A stretch of DNA of 64,000 nt from Agrococcus sp. Marseille-P2731. GTDB lineage: Bacteria > Actinomycetota > Actinomycetes > Actinomycetales > Microbacteriaceae. The stretch covers positions 620,001-684,000 of the forward strand of contig NZ_FPEG01000002.1 of the NCBI RefSeq assembly GCF_900117395.1, written 5' to 3'. Of this stretch, positions 44,951 through 53,655 are shown piece after piece. Both the position numbers and the translations under genes were made by a program. Position 1 is the stretch's first letter, and each line of letters starts with the position of its first letter. The notes below the pieces were generated by a model. The model worked only from the letters and a program-made list of their open reading frames with translations, did no database searches and was not told the DNA's origin.

Positions 44951-46021
44951 CTACTCGGTGGCCACGGCCTCCTGCTCGGCGAAGGTCGCGGTGTCGATGA
45001 CGAACCGGAACCGCACGTCGCCCGCGACCACGCGGTCATAGGCCTCGTCGACCTCCGTCACGCCGATGGTCTCGATCACCGCACCGATGCCGTGCGCCGC
45101 GCAGAAGTCGAGCATCTCCTGCGTCTGGCGGATGCCGCCGATGTTCGAGCCGGCGAGCACCTTGCCGCCGCCGATCAGCGAGCCGATCTTGATCGACTGC
45201 GCCGCGGGCGGCAGGCCGACGTTCACCATGGCCCCGTGCGGCTTCAGCAGCCGCAGGTGGCGGTCGAGGTCGAGGTCGGCGCTCACAGTGTTCAGGATGA
45301 CGTCGAAGGTGCCCCGCAGCTCCGCGTCCCAGTCCTCCTCGCCTGTCGCGACCGTGCGAGTCGCACCCAGCTCGGCGGCGAGCGCCTCCTTCGCGAGCGA
45401 GCGCGACAGGACCGTCACGTCTGCGCCCTTCGCGGCGGCGAGCTGCACGCCCATGTGGCCGAGGCCGCCGAGGCCGATGACCGCGACGCGCGTGCCCTCG
45501 CCGACGCCCCAGCGGTCGATCGGCGAGTAGAGGGTGATTCCGGCGCACAGCAGCGGTGCGGCGACATCGAGCTCGATCCCCTCCGGGATCGAGAGCACGA
45601 AGCGCTCGTCGACGACGATCGTCTCGGCGTACCCGCCCTGCGTGACGGTGCCGTCGCGGTCGACCGAGGCGTAGGTGCCGACCTGGCCGTTCAGGCAGTC
45701 CTGCTCCTGGTCGGCCAGGCACTGCTCGCACTCGCCGCACGAGTCGACCATGCAGCCCACGCCCACGCGGTCGCCCACGGCGTGCCGCGTCACCGCGTCG
45801 CCGACCGCCTCGACGATGCCGGCGATCTCGTGACCCACGGTGAGCGGGAACGGCGCGCTCCCCCACTCGTCGCGGATGGTGTGGATGTCGCTGTGGCAGA
45901 TGCCCGCCGCCTTGATGGCGATGACGACGTCGTGCGGGCGCGGATCGCGCCGCTCGATCTGAGCGACCCGGTAGGGCTGGTCGGGTGCGGTCTTCTGCAG
46001 CGCCTTGGTCAGGATGGGCAC
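44951..46021 (-). CDS. Zinc-dependent NAD(P) alcohol dehydrogenase (YahK/CAD type)
   Basis: 356 residues, GTG start at 46021 with GAGGAGG upstream. Catalytic zinc ligands: Cys42 (GICHSDIH), His64-Glu65 (VGHEIAG) and a later Cys. Structural zinc: Cys95, 98, 101 and 109 (CGECEQCLADQEQDC). The Rossmann motif is VIGLGGLGHMGVQLAAAKGA. This resembles NADPH-dependent aldehyde reductases of the YahK/AdhC group, acting on broad aldehydes. Confidence 0.93.
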   Translation of the reverse strand: MPILTKALQKTAPDQPYRVAQIERRDPRPHDVVIAIKAAGICHSDIHTIRDEWGSAPFPLTVGHEIAGIVEAVGDAVTRHAVGDRVGVGCMVDSCGECEQCLADQEQDCLNGQVGTYASVDRDGTVTQGGYAETIVVDERFVLSIPEGIELDVAAPLLCAGITLYSPIDRWGVGEGTRVAVIGLGGLGHMGVQLAAAKGADVTVLSRSLAKEALAAELGATRTVATGEEDWDAELRGTFDVILNTVSADLDLDRHLRLLKPHGAMVNVGLPPAAQSIKIGSLIGGGKVLAGSNIGGIRQTQEMLDFCAAHGIGAVIETIGVTEVDEAYDRVVAGDVRFRFVIDTATFAEQEAVATE

Positions 46022-46095
46022 GGTGCCTCCTCGAGCTCTCGGGCACCGGTGCGATGCCGGCCGCCAGCCTACGGCCTGCGCTCGTGGGCTCCTGC

Positions 46096-46566
46096 TCAGG
46101 CGGTCGTGCGCACCTCGTCGGCCAGCGCTGCGGGCGCGTTCGCGAGGATGTGCGCGTCCTCCTGCTCGCGCCACAGCTGCCACCACGAGTCGTCGCCGTC
46201 GCGGTCGAGCGCACGCGATCGCCGCACTGCCTCTGGCGCCTCGAGCCAGATCGCCCGGTCGGCATGGCGTCGGCTCTCGATGGTCAGCGAGCCGCAGCCC
46301 TCGACGATGAGCTGCTCGCCAGGCATCGCCGACTGCGTTGCGCCCCAGTCGCCCGCCGCCCAGTCCCACTGGCGCCAGGTCGCCCGCTCACCGACGGAGA
46401 GGGGTGTGAGGATGCCTCGCTCGAGCAGGCGCGAGCCGGTGGCCAGGCCGTGCCAGCCCGCGTAGAGGTCGTCCATGTGGATGACGCGCGCACCGGTCTC
46501 GGCAGCCAGGCGCGCCGCGAGCTGGGTCTTGCCGGAGCCGGAGCGCCCGTCGACGATCGTGATCAC
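46096..46566 (-). CDS. P-loop kinase (uridine-kinase-like) coupled to a thiamine ECF operon
   Basis: 156 residues from GTG 46566. ITIVDGRSGSGKTQLAARLA is the P-loop (GRSGSGKT at about 7-14); VIHMDDLYAGWHGL resembles the uridine/pantothenate kinase substrate loop; QLIVEGCGSL and ADRAIWLEAPEAVRRSRALDRDGDD form the Walker B and lid (R-x-x-R) regions. It overlaps ykoC by 4 bases, so it belongs to the TPP-riboswitch transcript. Phosphorylation of an imported thiamine-related compound is possible but not shown; a general nucleoside kinase is an alternative. Confidence 0.75.
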   Translation of the reverse strand: MITIVDGRSGSGKTQLAARLAAETGARVIHMDDLYAGWHGLATGSRLLERGILTPLSVGERATWRQWDWAAGDWGATQSAMPGEQLIVEGCGSLTIESRRHADRAIWLEAPEAVRRSRALDRDGDDSWWQLWREQEDAHILANAPAALADEVRTTA

Positions 46567-47345
46567 CACGCCCCCTGCCAGACGGGCCGGAACGCCCCGG
46601 TCGCGAGCGAGACGCCGATCGCGAGCGCGGTGACGACGACCACGAGCAGCAGGAGTGCGGCGTCGGCCCTGCCGACGGTCGAGGGCCGAGCCCAGGTGCG
46701 CTCGGGGCCCCCGAAGCCGCGCGCCTCCATCGCGGTCGCGAGCGTGCCGCCCCGCCGCAGGGCGACGACGAGCAGCGCGAACGCGGATTGCAGCGCGCGC
46801 CGGATCGCGCCGGTGTCGCCGAGACCGCGCGCTCGGCGGGCCAGGGAGATCTGGCGCCAGTCCTCGCCCAGCACGCCGAAGAGCCGCACGCCCGCGAGCG
46901 CGGCCAGCACGAAGCGGTGGGGCAGCCGCGCGACCTGCGCGAGGCCGTCCGCGAGGCGCGTCGGGTCGACGCCAACGAGCGCGACGAGGATCGGCATGCC
47001 GATGGCGAGCACGCGCAGCACGATCGCGAGCGCGAGCTCGATCGACTGGTCGCTGATGATCGCGATCCAGATCTGCGCGTGGATGCGCCCGCCGGGCTCG
47101 GCGTAGAGCAGCATGCTCACCCCCGACAGCGGCGCGGCGATGAGCAGCGGCCACGTGCGGCGCAGCACCGTGCGCGGTCGGATGCCGGCGAGCGCGAGCA
47201 CGACGAGCCAGGCGCCGAGCGCGATCGCTGCGGACACCACGTCGATGGTCAGCAGCATCGGGATGGAGTAGACGACGGCCGCGAGGAACGGCGTGACCGG
47301 GTTGACGCGCTCGAGCGCGGTCGGTCGCTGGAGGGTGGCCGTCAT
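46563..47345 (-). CDS. ykoC: ECF transporter transmembrane subunit (YkoC/EcfT)
   Basis: 260 residues with five to six membrane helices. Two coupling motifs of the A-R-G type (SLARRARGLGD and ATAMEARGFGG) contact the ATPase, as in all EcfT proteins. It overlaps ykoD by 4 bases upstream and the P-loop kinase downstream. Together with YkoE and YkoD it forms a thiamine or hydroxymethylpyrimidine importer. Confidence 0.92.
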   Translation of the reverse strand: MTATLQRPTALERVNPVTPFLAAVVYSIPMLLTIDVVSAAIALGAWLVVLALAGIRPRTVLRRTWPLLIAAPLSGVSMLLYAEPGGRIHAQIWIAIISDQSIELALAIVLRVLAIGMPILVALVGVDPTRLADGLAQVARLPHRFVLAALAGVRLFGVLGEDWRQISLARRARGLGDTGAIRRALQSAFALLVVALRRGGTLATAMEARGFGGPERTWARPSTVGRADAALLLLVVVVTALAIGVSLATGAFRPVWQGAW

Positions 47346-48844
47346 GCCGCCCCCAGCCGCAGCGTGCGGTCGCCGAGCACGCGCACCACGTCGGCGTCGT
47401 GCGTCACCGCCACGACCGCGCAGCCCTGCACGTCGACGAGCGATGCGATGAGCCGCACGAGCTCCTGCCAGGTGCGGCGATCCTGCCCGAAGGTGGGCTC
47501 GTCGAGCACCATCACCCTCGGGGCGGGGGCGAGGACGGTCGCGACGGAGAGCCGCCGCTGCTCGCCTCCCGACAGCGTGAAGGGGTTGGCGTCCGCGAGC
47601 GCGTCGAGCCGCAGCGCGGCCAGCAAGCCGTCGACGCGCCGCTCGATGGCGGGCCCCGGCTGCCCGAGGGCGCGGAGACCCGCGGCGATCTCATCGCGCA
47701 CCCTGGCTGCGACGAACTGGTGCTCGGGCTGCTGGAAGACCGTGCCGATGCGCGTCGCGAGCTGCCGGGGACGCCAACGGATCGGCGCAACCTCGCGGAG
47801 CGGCTGGCGCTGCGAGGCGGCGCCGCGCGCATCGTCCGGCAGGTCCGCTGCACGCGCGTCTGCCTCTCGGAGCGCGCCGGTCGCCCAGACGTGCCCTTCG
47901 ACGGCAGGCATCAGCCCCGCGAGCGTGAGCGCGAGGGTCGACTTGCCCGCGCCGTTCGGCCCGGTGATCACGAGCGACTCCCCCGCCCGGATCTCGCGCG
48001 AGACCGCCTCGTGCACCGGCACGCCGCCGCGACCGGAGCGGACGCCGTCGAGCTCGAGCAGTGCCGGCCCAGCTCGACGCTCGCCGCGCGCGACCTGCAC
48101 CGGCAGTCCCGGCACCCAGACGCCGTCGTCGGCGAGCTGCTCCCGGTGCGCGTCGAGCACGCTCGTCGGCGAGCCGTCGGCCACCGCTCCACCGCCAGCA
48201 GCGAGCACGACGACGCGGTCGACGACCGGCAGCCAGGTCTCGACGCGGTGCTCGACGACCACGAGCGTCGCGCCGGTCTGCGCGGCGACGCGCGCCACCG
48301 CATCCCGCACCTCGACGACCCCGGCGGGGTCGAGGTTCGCGGTCGGCTCGTCGAGCAGGATCAACCCCGGCCGCATGGCGATGACGCCCGCGAGCGCGAG
48401 GCGCTGGCGCTGGCCGCCGGAGAGCGCAGCGGTCGATCGATCGAGCGCCACGTCGAGCCCGACGGCCTCGAGCGCATCGTGCACGCGCCGCCAGATCTCG
48501 TCGCGCTGCACCGCGAGGTTCTCGCAGCCGAAGGCGACGTCGTCGCCGACGCGGGACATGATCGTGTTCGCCTGCGGATCCTGCAGCACCAGCCCCGCGA
48601 GGCCGCGACGGCTCGCGGGGTGGGCGCCATCGACGCTCAGCTCACCCGACTCGTCGCCCTCCTCGTCGCCGCCGAGCACGCCGGCGAGCGCCGCCAGCAG
48701 CGTCGACTTGCCCGCGCCCGAGGGCCCGAGCAGCAGCACGCGCTCGCCGGGCTCGACGTCGAGGTCGAGCCCGGCGAGCGCCGGCGCGCTGCGGCCGGCA
48801 TGCTGCCAGCCCCAGGCGCGCGCACGGATGCGCGATCCGGTCAC
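47342..48844 (-). CDS. ykoD: ECF transporter duplicated ATPase (YkoD)
   Basis: 500 residues with two fused ABC domains, GTG start overlapping the ykoE stop. Domain 1: GPSGAGKST at 40-48, LSGGQRQRLALAGVIA, LILLDEPTANLDPAG. Domain 2: GPNGAGKST, LSGGEQRRLSVATVL, VMVLDEPTFGQDRRTW. Q-loops VLQDPQANTIMSRV and VFQQPEHQFVA are the ECF-type ones. It energises the YkoE/YkoC importer. Confidence 0.94.
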   Translation of the reverse strand: MTGSRIRARAWGWQHAGRSAPALAGLDLDVEPGERVLLLGPSGAGKSTLLAALAGVLGGDEEGDESGELSVDGAHPASRRGLAGLVLQDPQANTIMSRVGDDVAFGCENLAVQRDEIWRRVHDALEAVGLDVALDRSTAALSGGQRQRLALAGVIAMRPGLILLDEPTANLDPAGVVEVRDAVARVAAQTGATLVVVEHRVETWLPVVDRVVVLAAGGGAVADGSPTSVLDAHREQLADDGVWVPGLPVQVARGERRAGPALLELDGVRSGRGGVPVHEAVSREIRAGESLVITGPNGAGKSTLALTLAGLMPAVEGHVWATGALREADARAADLPDDARGAASQRQPLREVAPIRWRPRQLATRIGTVFQQPEHQFVAARVRDEIAAGLRALGQPGPAIERRVDGLLAALRLDALADANPFTLSGGEQRRLSVATVLAPAPRVMVLDEPTFGQDRRTWQELVRLIASLVDVQGCAVVAVTHDADVVRVLGDRTLRLGAA

Positions 48845-49464
48845 GCGCGCCGCGACCGTCCCGAGGCGAATCGGTCGAGCACGCCGGTGGCGGCGAGCGC
48901 GCGGGTGAGCAACCAGCCCACGAGGCCGGCGAGGAGCGCGCCGGAGACGACGAGGCACCCGAGGTAGATCGCGAGGAACTCGCCGCTCATGGCGAGGTTG
49001 CCGGAGGTGAACAGCTCGAGGGTCCAGGCTGCGATAGCAGCGCCGATGCCCGCGAGCATCGCGACGACGACGCCGAAGCGGCGGTAGGCGAAGAGCAGGA
49101 AGATGAGCTCCGCGCCCAGGCCCTGCGCGATGCCCGCGTAGACGGTCTCGATCGCCCACTGGCTGCCGAGCAGCATCGAGACGGTCGAGGCGAGCAGCTC
49201 GACGAAGAGCGCCGCCCCGGGCTTGCGGATGATGAGCCCGCCGAGCACGCCGCCGATGAGCCAGATGCCCACGGCGAGACCGCCGAAGCCGGGCGTCAAG
49301 GCGTCCATCGCGCCGAACCAGGCGCCGCCGACGCCGTTCCAGAGCACGAACAGGAGGCCGGTGGCGACGCCGAGCACGGCGGCGACGACGATGTCGACGA
49401 CCCGCCAGCGGCTGGTGCGCTTGGGGCGCGCGGTGGATGTGGTGGGTGCAGTGGTTGCAGACAT
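48841..49464 (-). CDS. ykoE: ECF transporter substrate-binding subunit YkoE (thiamine/HMP)
   Basis: 207 residues with six membrane helices (from about residue 20), starting MSATTAPTTSTARPKRTSRWRVVDIVVAAVLGVATGLLFVLWN, the YkoE pattern (RWRxxDIvvaavlgva). GQWAIETVYAGIAQGLGAELIFL is the conserved central stretch. GAAAGG lies 6 bases before ATG 49464. A TPP riboswitch precedes it, which fixes the substrate class as thiamine or its pyrimidine precursor. Confidence 0.94.
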   Translation of the reverse strand: MSATTAPTTSTARPKRTSRWRVVDIVVAAVLGVATGLLFVLWNGVGGAWFGAMDALTPGFGGLAVGIWLIGGVLGGLIIRKPGAALFVELLASTVSMLLGSQWAIETVYAGIAQGLGAELIFLLFAYRRFGVVVAMLAGIGAAIAAWTLELFTSGNLAMSGEFLAIYLGCLVVSGALLAGLVGWLLTRALAATGVLDRFASGRSRRA

Positions 49465-49501
49465 GCTGTGCCTTTCACGTGGAGGTGATGGCACGGGTGA
49501 A

Positions 49502-49594
49502 GTGTCTCCCTGCGCTGGCATGATCCAGATCAGGTGTGACGGTCGAAGACTGCGGTCTTCCTCTCAGCCCGGCGCACCGGACTCCCGTGTCATC
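49502..49594 (-). promoter_or_regulatory. TPP riboswitch (THI element) controlling ykoEDC
   Basis: On the minus strand the conserved blocks appear in order: CGGGAGTCCGG, CTGAGAGG (the pyrimidine-sensor loop), a variable hairpin (AAGACCGCAGTCTT), and CACCTGATCTGGATCATGCC then AGCGCAGGGA (the pyrophosphate-sensor helix). This is the full TPP aptamer about 40 bases before ykoE. High TPP should switch off the importer, probably by hiding the ribosome site, as is usual in actinobacteria. Confidence 0.95.
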
Positions 49595-49635
49595 CCACAC
49601 CCTAGTCGACGCGCTCGCGAGCGTAGGCTGGCTCG

Positions 49636-50397
49636 GTGCAGGAGATCCATTCGTTCGTCGCGGTCGGCGACAGCTTCACCGAGGGCGTCGGCGACGAGCT
49701 GCCGGACGGCTCGGTGCGCGGCTGGGCCGACTTCGTCGCGGCGGGGCTCGCGACCTCCCAGGGCCGGCCAGTGCGCTACGCCAACCTCGCGATCCGCGGC
49801 CGCAAGCTCGCGGGGATCCTGCACGAGCAGCTCGACGCGGCCATCGCGATGCGGCCGGACGCCATCTCGATCAACGGCGGCGGCAACGACATCCTGCGGC
49901 CGCGCGTCTCGATCGACCACGTGGGCGCCCGCTTGGCGGAGGCCGCACGACGGATCGCCGCCCAGGGCATCCGCCCGATCCTGCTCTCGGGCGGCAACCC
50001 GAGCGAGGTGATGCCGATCGGCGCGGTGATGCAGCGGCGCGGCGACGCCCTCTCGCGCGCCTTCCGCGCGCACGTCGGCGATCTCGACGCCCCCTACGTC
50101 GACAACTGGGCCGACCCCGAGCTGCGCAGCCCGCGCTTCTGGTCGGTCGACCGGCTGCACCTCAACGCCGCTGGGCACGCGCACGTCGCGCGCAACGTGC
50201 TGCGATCGCTCGGCCATGACGCGCCGGAGAGCTGGCGCGACCTCGCCGCGGCGACGACGGCCGAGGGGCGGCGCGACCTGCGCTACTACCGCGAGTTCGT
50301 GCTGCCGTGGCTCGGGCGGCGGTTCACCGGGCGATCGTCGGGCGATGGGCGCGACCCGAAGCTGGGGGCGTTCACCGAGGTGGCGCCGATCGGGTAG
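49636..50397 (+). CDS. SGNH/GDSL-family hydrolase
   Basis: 253 residues, GTG start. Block I FVAVGDSFTEGVGDE (Ser13), block II/III with RGRKLAGI and GGGNDIL, and block V DRLHLNAAGHAHVA (Asp/His) give a complete SGNH catalytic set. No signal peptide, so a cytoplasmic esterase or lipase-like acyl hydrolase. Typical length for actinobacterial SGNH proteins. It is divergent from the ykoE leader. Confidence 0.92.
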   Translation: MQEIHSFVAVGDSFTEGVGDELPDGSVRGWADFVAAGLATSQGRPVRYANLAIRGRKLAGILHEQLDAAIAMRPDAISINGGGNDILRPRVSIDHVGARLAEAARRIAAQGIRPILLSGGNPSEVMPIGAVMQRRGDALSRAFRAHVGDLDAPYVDNWADPELRSPRFWSVDRLHLNAAGHAHVARNVLRSLGHDAPESWRDLAAATTAEGRRDLRYYREFVLPWLGRRFTGRSSGDGRDPKLGAFTEVAPIG

Positions 50398-50400
50398 CTG

Positions 50401-50593
50401 GTCTCGTGACGCGTCGCGCTGCGCGCGGCGCTCCTCGACCGACAGCTGCGTCGCGCTGCGCGCGGCGCTCCTCGACCGACAGCCGCGTCGCGTTGCGCGC
50501 GGCGCTCCTCGACCGACAGCCGCGTCGCGCTGCGCGCGGCGCTCCTCGACCGGCGGCTGCGTCGCGCTGCGCGCGGCGCTCCTCGACCGGCGG
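50401..50593. repeat. Tandem array of 37-bp GC-rich units (5 copies)
   Basis: GCGCTCCTCGACCG recurs with CTCCTCGACC at 50431, 50468, 50505, 50542 and 50579, an exact 37-bp period. Units read CGTCGCGCTGCGCGCGG then CGCTCCTCGACCG and ACAGC(T/C)G or GCGGCTG. The first is preceded by GGTCTCGTGACGCGT, as at the 35-bp array near 5.66 kb. It fills the gap between the convergent SGNH and DUF3097 genes. Confidence 0.92.
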
Positions 50594-50598
50594 CGTGC

Positions 50599-51441
50599 CT
50601 ACGGCGCCGTCACGAAGTCGATGAGCTCCTCGACGCGGCCCAGCAGCTCCGGCTCCAGGTCGTTCCAGTCGCGCACGCGCGAGCGGATGCGCTGCCACGC
50701 CCGACCGACGTCCTCCTGGCTCTCGTGCGGCATCCCGAGCCTGCGCAGCGTGCCGCGCTTCCAGTCCTCCCCCTTCGGCACATCCGGCCACCCCGCGATG
50801 CCCAGGCGCGCGGGCTTGATCGACTGCCAGATGTCGATGTACGGATGCCCGACGATGCGCACGTGCGCACCGTGCGGTCCGCTCGTCACGGCCCCGGCGA
50901 TCCGCGACTCCTTCGAGCCCGGCACGAGGTGGTCGAGCAGGATGCCGAGCCGACGCTGCCGCGTCGGCGCGAACTCGGCGACGATGGCTGCGAGGTCGTC
51001 GGCACCGTGCAGCGGTTCGACGACGACGCCCTCGACCCGCAGGTCGTGGCCCCACACCTGCTCGACGAGCTCCGCGTCGTGCACGCCCTCGACGAGGATC
51101 CGACTGGGGAGGGCGACGCGGGCCTTCAGCCCCTGGACGGCACGTGAGCCGGAGGCGGTGCGCGTCGGCCCCGCCTGCTTCGCAGCGGCCGGCACGAGCT
51201 CGACCTCGACGCCGTCGATGAAGAAGCCGCGGCCGAGCGGGAACGCCCGCACCGCGCCGCGCCGATCCTCGAGGTGCACGCTGCCGGACTCGACCCGCAC
51301 GACCGCGCCGACGTAGCCGTCGTGGCGCTCGACGACGAGCCCGCGCTCCGCCGGCACGCGCTTCGGGGGCACGGGAGCCCTGGCTGCCTTCGCCTCCGCG
51401 GAGAGCACGTCGCCGCCCCAGCTGTCCCAGTCGATCTGCAC
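50599..51441 (-). CDS. DUF3097 family protein
   Basis: 280 residues from GTG 51441 (VQIDWDSWGGDVLS). Family found almost only in actinobacteria. Segments seen: AERGLVVERHDGYVGAVVRVESGSVHLEDRRG, LPSRILVEGVHDAELVEQVWGHDLRVEGVVVEPLHGADDL, VIVGHPYIDIWQSIKPARLG. The LVEGVHDAEL and LLDHLVPGSKE motifs recall a Toprim-like fold, so a nucleic-acid role is possible. Function unknown. Confidence 0.85.
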   Translation of the reverse strand: MQIDWDSWGGDVLSAEAKAARAPVPPKRVPAERGLVVERHDGYVGAVVRVESGSVHLEDRRGAVRAFPLGRGFFIDGVEVELVPAAAKQAGPTRTASGSRAVQGLKARVALPSRILVEGVHDAELVEQVWGHDLRVEGVVVEPLHGADDLAAIVAEFAPTRQRRLGILLDHLVPGSKESRIAGAVTSGPHGAHVRIVGHPYIDIWQSIKPARLGIAGWPDVPKGEDWKRGTLRRLGMPHESQEDVGRAWQRIRSRVRDWNDLEPELLGRVEELIDFVTAP

Positions 51442-51512
51442 CGGACGATCGTACGGACCGCCCGGCGCACGGCCTGCCTGCAACGCCGAGGAGCCCGCGC
51501 AGCGCGCAGGCT

Positions 51513-52547
51513 TCAGCCCCGCAGCTGCGCGACCGCGCGGAGCGCGTGGATGTCGCCCTGCACCAGGATGCGGGTGACGACCGACTCCTCCCAGCGAGCG
51601 AGGCCGTCGCGCACCCGCTCGACCGGCCCGACGAGCCCGATCTCGTCGATGAGTCGCATGGGCACCGCAGCGATGGCGTCCGACTTGCGCCCGGCGAGGT
51701 AGTGCTCCTGGATCTGCAGGCACTCCGCCTCGAAGCCCAGCCGCGCGACGGCGTCGAAGTGGAAGTTCGCACCCTTCGCGCCCATGCCGCCCACGTAGAG
51801 CGCGATCATCGGGCGCAGTCGGTCGGCGGCGGCATCGACGTCGTCGTCGACGACGATCGGCACGGGCACCGACACCTCGAAGCCCTCGGCGCTCGGCAGG
51901 GCGGCGTCGCGCTTGGCGAAGCCCTCGGCGAGCAGCGCCCTCGCGTCGGCGTCGTTCGACGGCGCGAAGAGGAACGGCAGCCAGCCGTCGGCGATCTCGG
52001 CGGCGAGCGCGGTGTTGCGCGGCCCCTCGGCGGCGAGGTGGATGGGGATGTGCTCGCGCACCGGGTGCAGCGTCGACATGAGCGGCTTGCCCAGCCCCGT
52101 CGTGCCCTCGCCCGTGCGAGGCAGCGGCAGCTGCGGCCCGGCCGCCTCGACCGGCGCCTGCCGGGCCATGATGCTGCGCAGGATCGCGACGTACTCGCGC
52201 GTGCGCGCGAGCGGCTTCGGGAACGGCTGGCCGTACCAGCCCTCGACGACCTGGGGGCCGCTGATGCCGAGCCCGAGGATCACCCGGCCGCCGGAGAGGT
52301 GGTCGAGCGTCATCGCCGTCATGGCGGTCGATGCCGGTGTGCGCGCCGAGAGCTGCGCGATGCCGGTCGCGAGCCTGATGGTCGACGTCGCCGCGCCCCA
52401 CCACGCCAGCGGCGTGAACGCATCCGAGCCGTAGGCCTCTGCCGTCCACACCGAGTCGAAGCCGAGGCGCTCGGCCTCCTGCACCGCGTCGAGCGCACCG
52501 GCGGGCGGGCCGGCCTTCCAGTAGCCGAGCATGTAGCCGTAGTCCAT
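51513..52547 (-). CDS. LLM-class F420-dependent oxidoreductase
   Basis: 344 residues of the luciferase-like monooxygenase superfamily: MDYGYMLGYWKAGPPAGALDAVQEAERLGFDSVWTAEAYGSDAFTPLAWWGAAT, LDHLSGGRVILGLGISGPQVVEGWYGQPF, HLAAEGPRNTALAAEIADGWLPFLF. This arrangement matches the actinobacterial F420-dependent group. Substrate unknown. Divergent from another LLM gene with 96 bases between starts. Confidence 0.92.
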   Translation of the reverse strand: MDYGYMLGYWKAGPPAGALDAVQEAERLGFDSVWTAEAYGSDAFTPLAWWGAATSTIRLATGIAQLSARTPASTAMTAMTLDHLSGGRVILGLGISGPQVVEGWYGQPFPKPLARTREYVAILRSIMARQAPVEAAGPQLPLPRTGEGTTGLGKPLMSTLHPVREHIPIHLAAEGPRNTALAAEIADGWLPFLFAPSNDADARALLAEGFAKRDAALPSAEGFEVSVPVPIVVDDDVDAAADRLRPMIALYVGGMGAKGANFHFDAVARLGFEAECLQIQEHYLAGRKSDAIAAVPMRLIDEIGLVGPVERVRDGLARWEESVVTRILVQGDIHALRAVAQLRG

Positions 52548-52643
52548 GCGCCGATGGTGGCACCTCGACGGTCGCGACGCGCGCGGCTTGTCGGTGATCC
52601 ACGACACGGGTGCGATGCGGCGCGCGCTCCTTAGGCTGGGGGC

Positions 52644-53567
52644 ATGGACTTCCGCATCTTCACCGAGCCCCAGCAGGGCGCCTCCTACGATGAGCTGCTC
52701 GCGATCGCGCTGCGCGCCGAGCAGCTCGGCTTCGACGGCTTCTTCCGCTCCGACCACTACCTGCGCATGGGCGACGGCGACCCCGGCTACGGCCCGACGG
52801 ATGCGTGGACCTCGTTGGCAGGACTGGCGCGCGACACGCAGACGATCCGGCTCGGCACGCTCGTCTCCTCCGTCACGTATCGACTCCCCGGCATCCTCGC
52901 GGTGCAGGTCGCGAACGTGGACGCGATGTCTGGCGGCCGCATCGAGCTGGGCCTCGGCACCGGCTGGTTCGAGCAGGAGCACACCGCGTTCGGCATCCCC
53001 TTCCCGGAGCGACGCTTCGACCTGCTCGAGGAGCAGCTCGCGATCGTCACGGGGCTGTGGGAGACGCCTGCTGGCGCTCGATTCTCCTTCGCGGGCGACC
53101 ACTACTCGCTCGAGGACTCCCCCGCCCTGCCGAAGCCGGTGCAGGAGCGGATCCCGGTGATCGTCGGGGGTCTCGGCGCGAAGCGCACCCCGCGGCTCGC
53201 GGCCGAGTTCGCCGACGAGCACAACCTCTCCTTCCCGGCCTTCGACCGCATCCGGCCCCTGTTCGCGGCGCTCGACGAAGCCATCGAGCGCGCGGAGCGG
53301 ACGCGGCCGGTCGTGCGATCGGTCGCCCTGGTCGCGTGCGTGGGCGCCGACGAGGCCGCGTTCGCCCGGCGCGCCGCAGCGATCGGGCGCGAGCCGGCGG
53401 AGCTGCGCGAGCACGGCATCGCCGGCACCCGCGCAGAGGTCGAGGACCGGCTGGGCACGCTGGCGGCCGACGGCGTGGAGCGCGTGTACCTGCAGACGCT
53501 CGACATGGGCGATCTCGAGCACCTCGACGAGCTCGCGGCGATCGCGGGCGTGCGGGCGAACCAGTAG
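52644..53567 (+). CDS. LLM-class F420-dependent oxidoreductase (TIGR03560-like)
   Basis: 307 residues: MDFRIFTEPQQGASYDELLAIALRAEQLGFDGFFRSDHYLRMG, LGTLVSSVTYRLPGILAVQVANVDAMSGGRIELGLGTGWFEQEHTAFGIPFP and PVIVGGLGAKRTPRLAAEFADEHNL are the pattern of this F420-binding subfamily. A terminator follows. The two divergent LLM genes may be controlled together from their common gap. Physiological substrates are unknown. Confidence 0.92.
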   Translation: MDFRIFTEPQQGASYDELLAIALRAEQLGFDGFFRSDHYLRMGDGDPGYGPTDAWTSLAGLARDTQTIRLGTLVSSVTYRLPGILAVQVANVDAMSGGRIELGLGTGWFEQEHTAFGIPFPERRFDLLEEQLAIVTGLWETPAGARFSFAGDHYSLEDSPALPKPVQERIPVIVGGLGAKRTPRLAAEFADEHNLSFPAFDRIRPLFAALDEAIERAERTRPVVRSVALVACVGADEAAFARRAAAIGREPAELREHGIAGTRAEVEDRLGTLAADGVERVYLQTLDMGDLEHLDELAAIAGVRANQ

Positions 53568-53611
53568 TCGCGCCGGGCCGCTCGGTCACGCGCGTCCCCC
53601 GGACACGCAGA

Positions 53612-53635
53612 AGGGCCGCCCTCTCGGGCGGCCCT
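53612..53635. terminator. Bidirectional terminator
   Basis: AGGGCCGCCC, loop TCTC and GGGCGGCCCT form a perfect 10-bp stem followed by CCTTT, and preceded by GAAG on the other side. It separates the convergent LLM and GlsB-like genes. Confidence 0.88.
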
Positions 53636-53655
53636 CCTTTGGCTGCTGCCGAACG

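Noticed and set aside
51772..53522. Minus-strand frame extending the LLM gene upstream across the divergent LLM gene
   Set aside because: Conserved sequence starts at ATG 52547; the extension is antisense to the neighbouring LLM gene.
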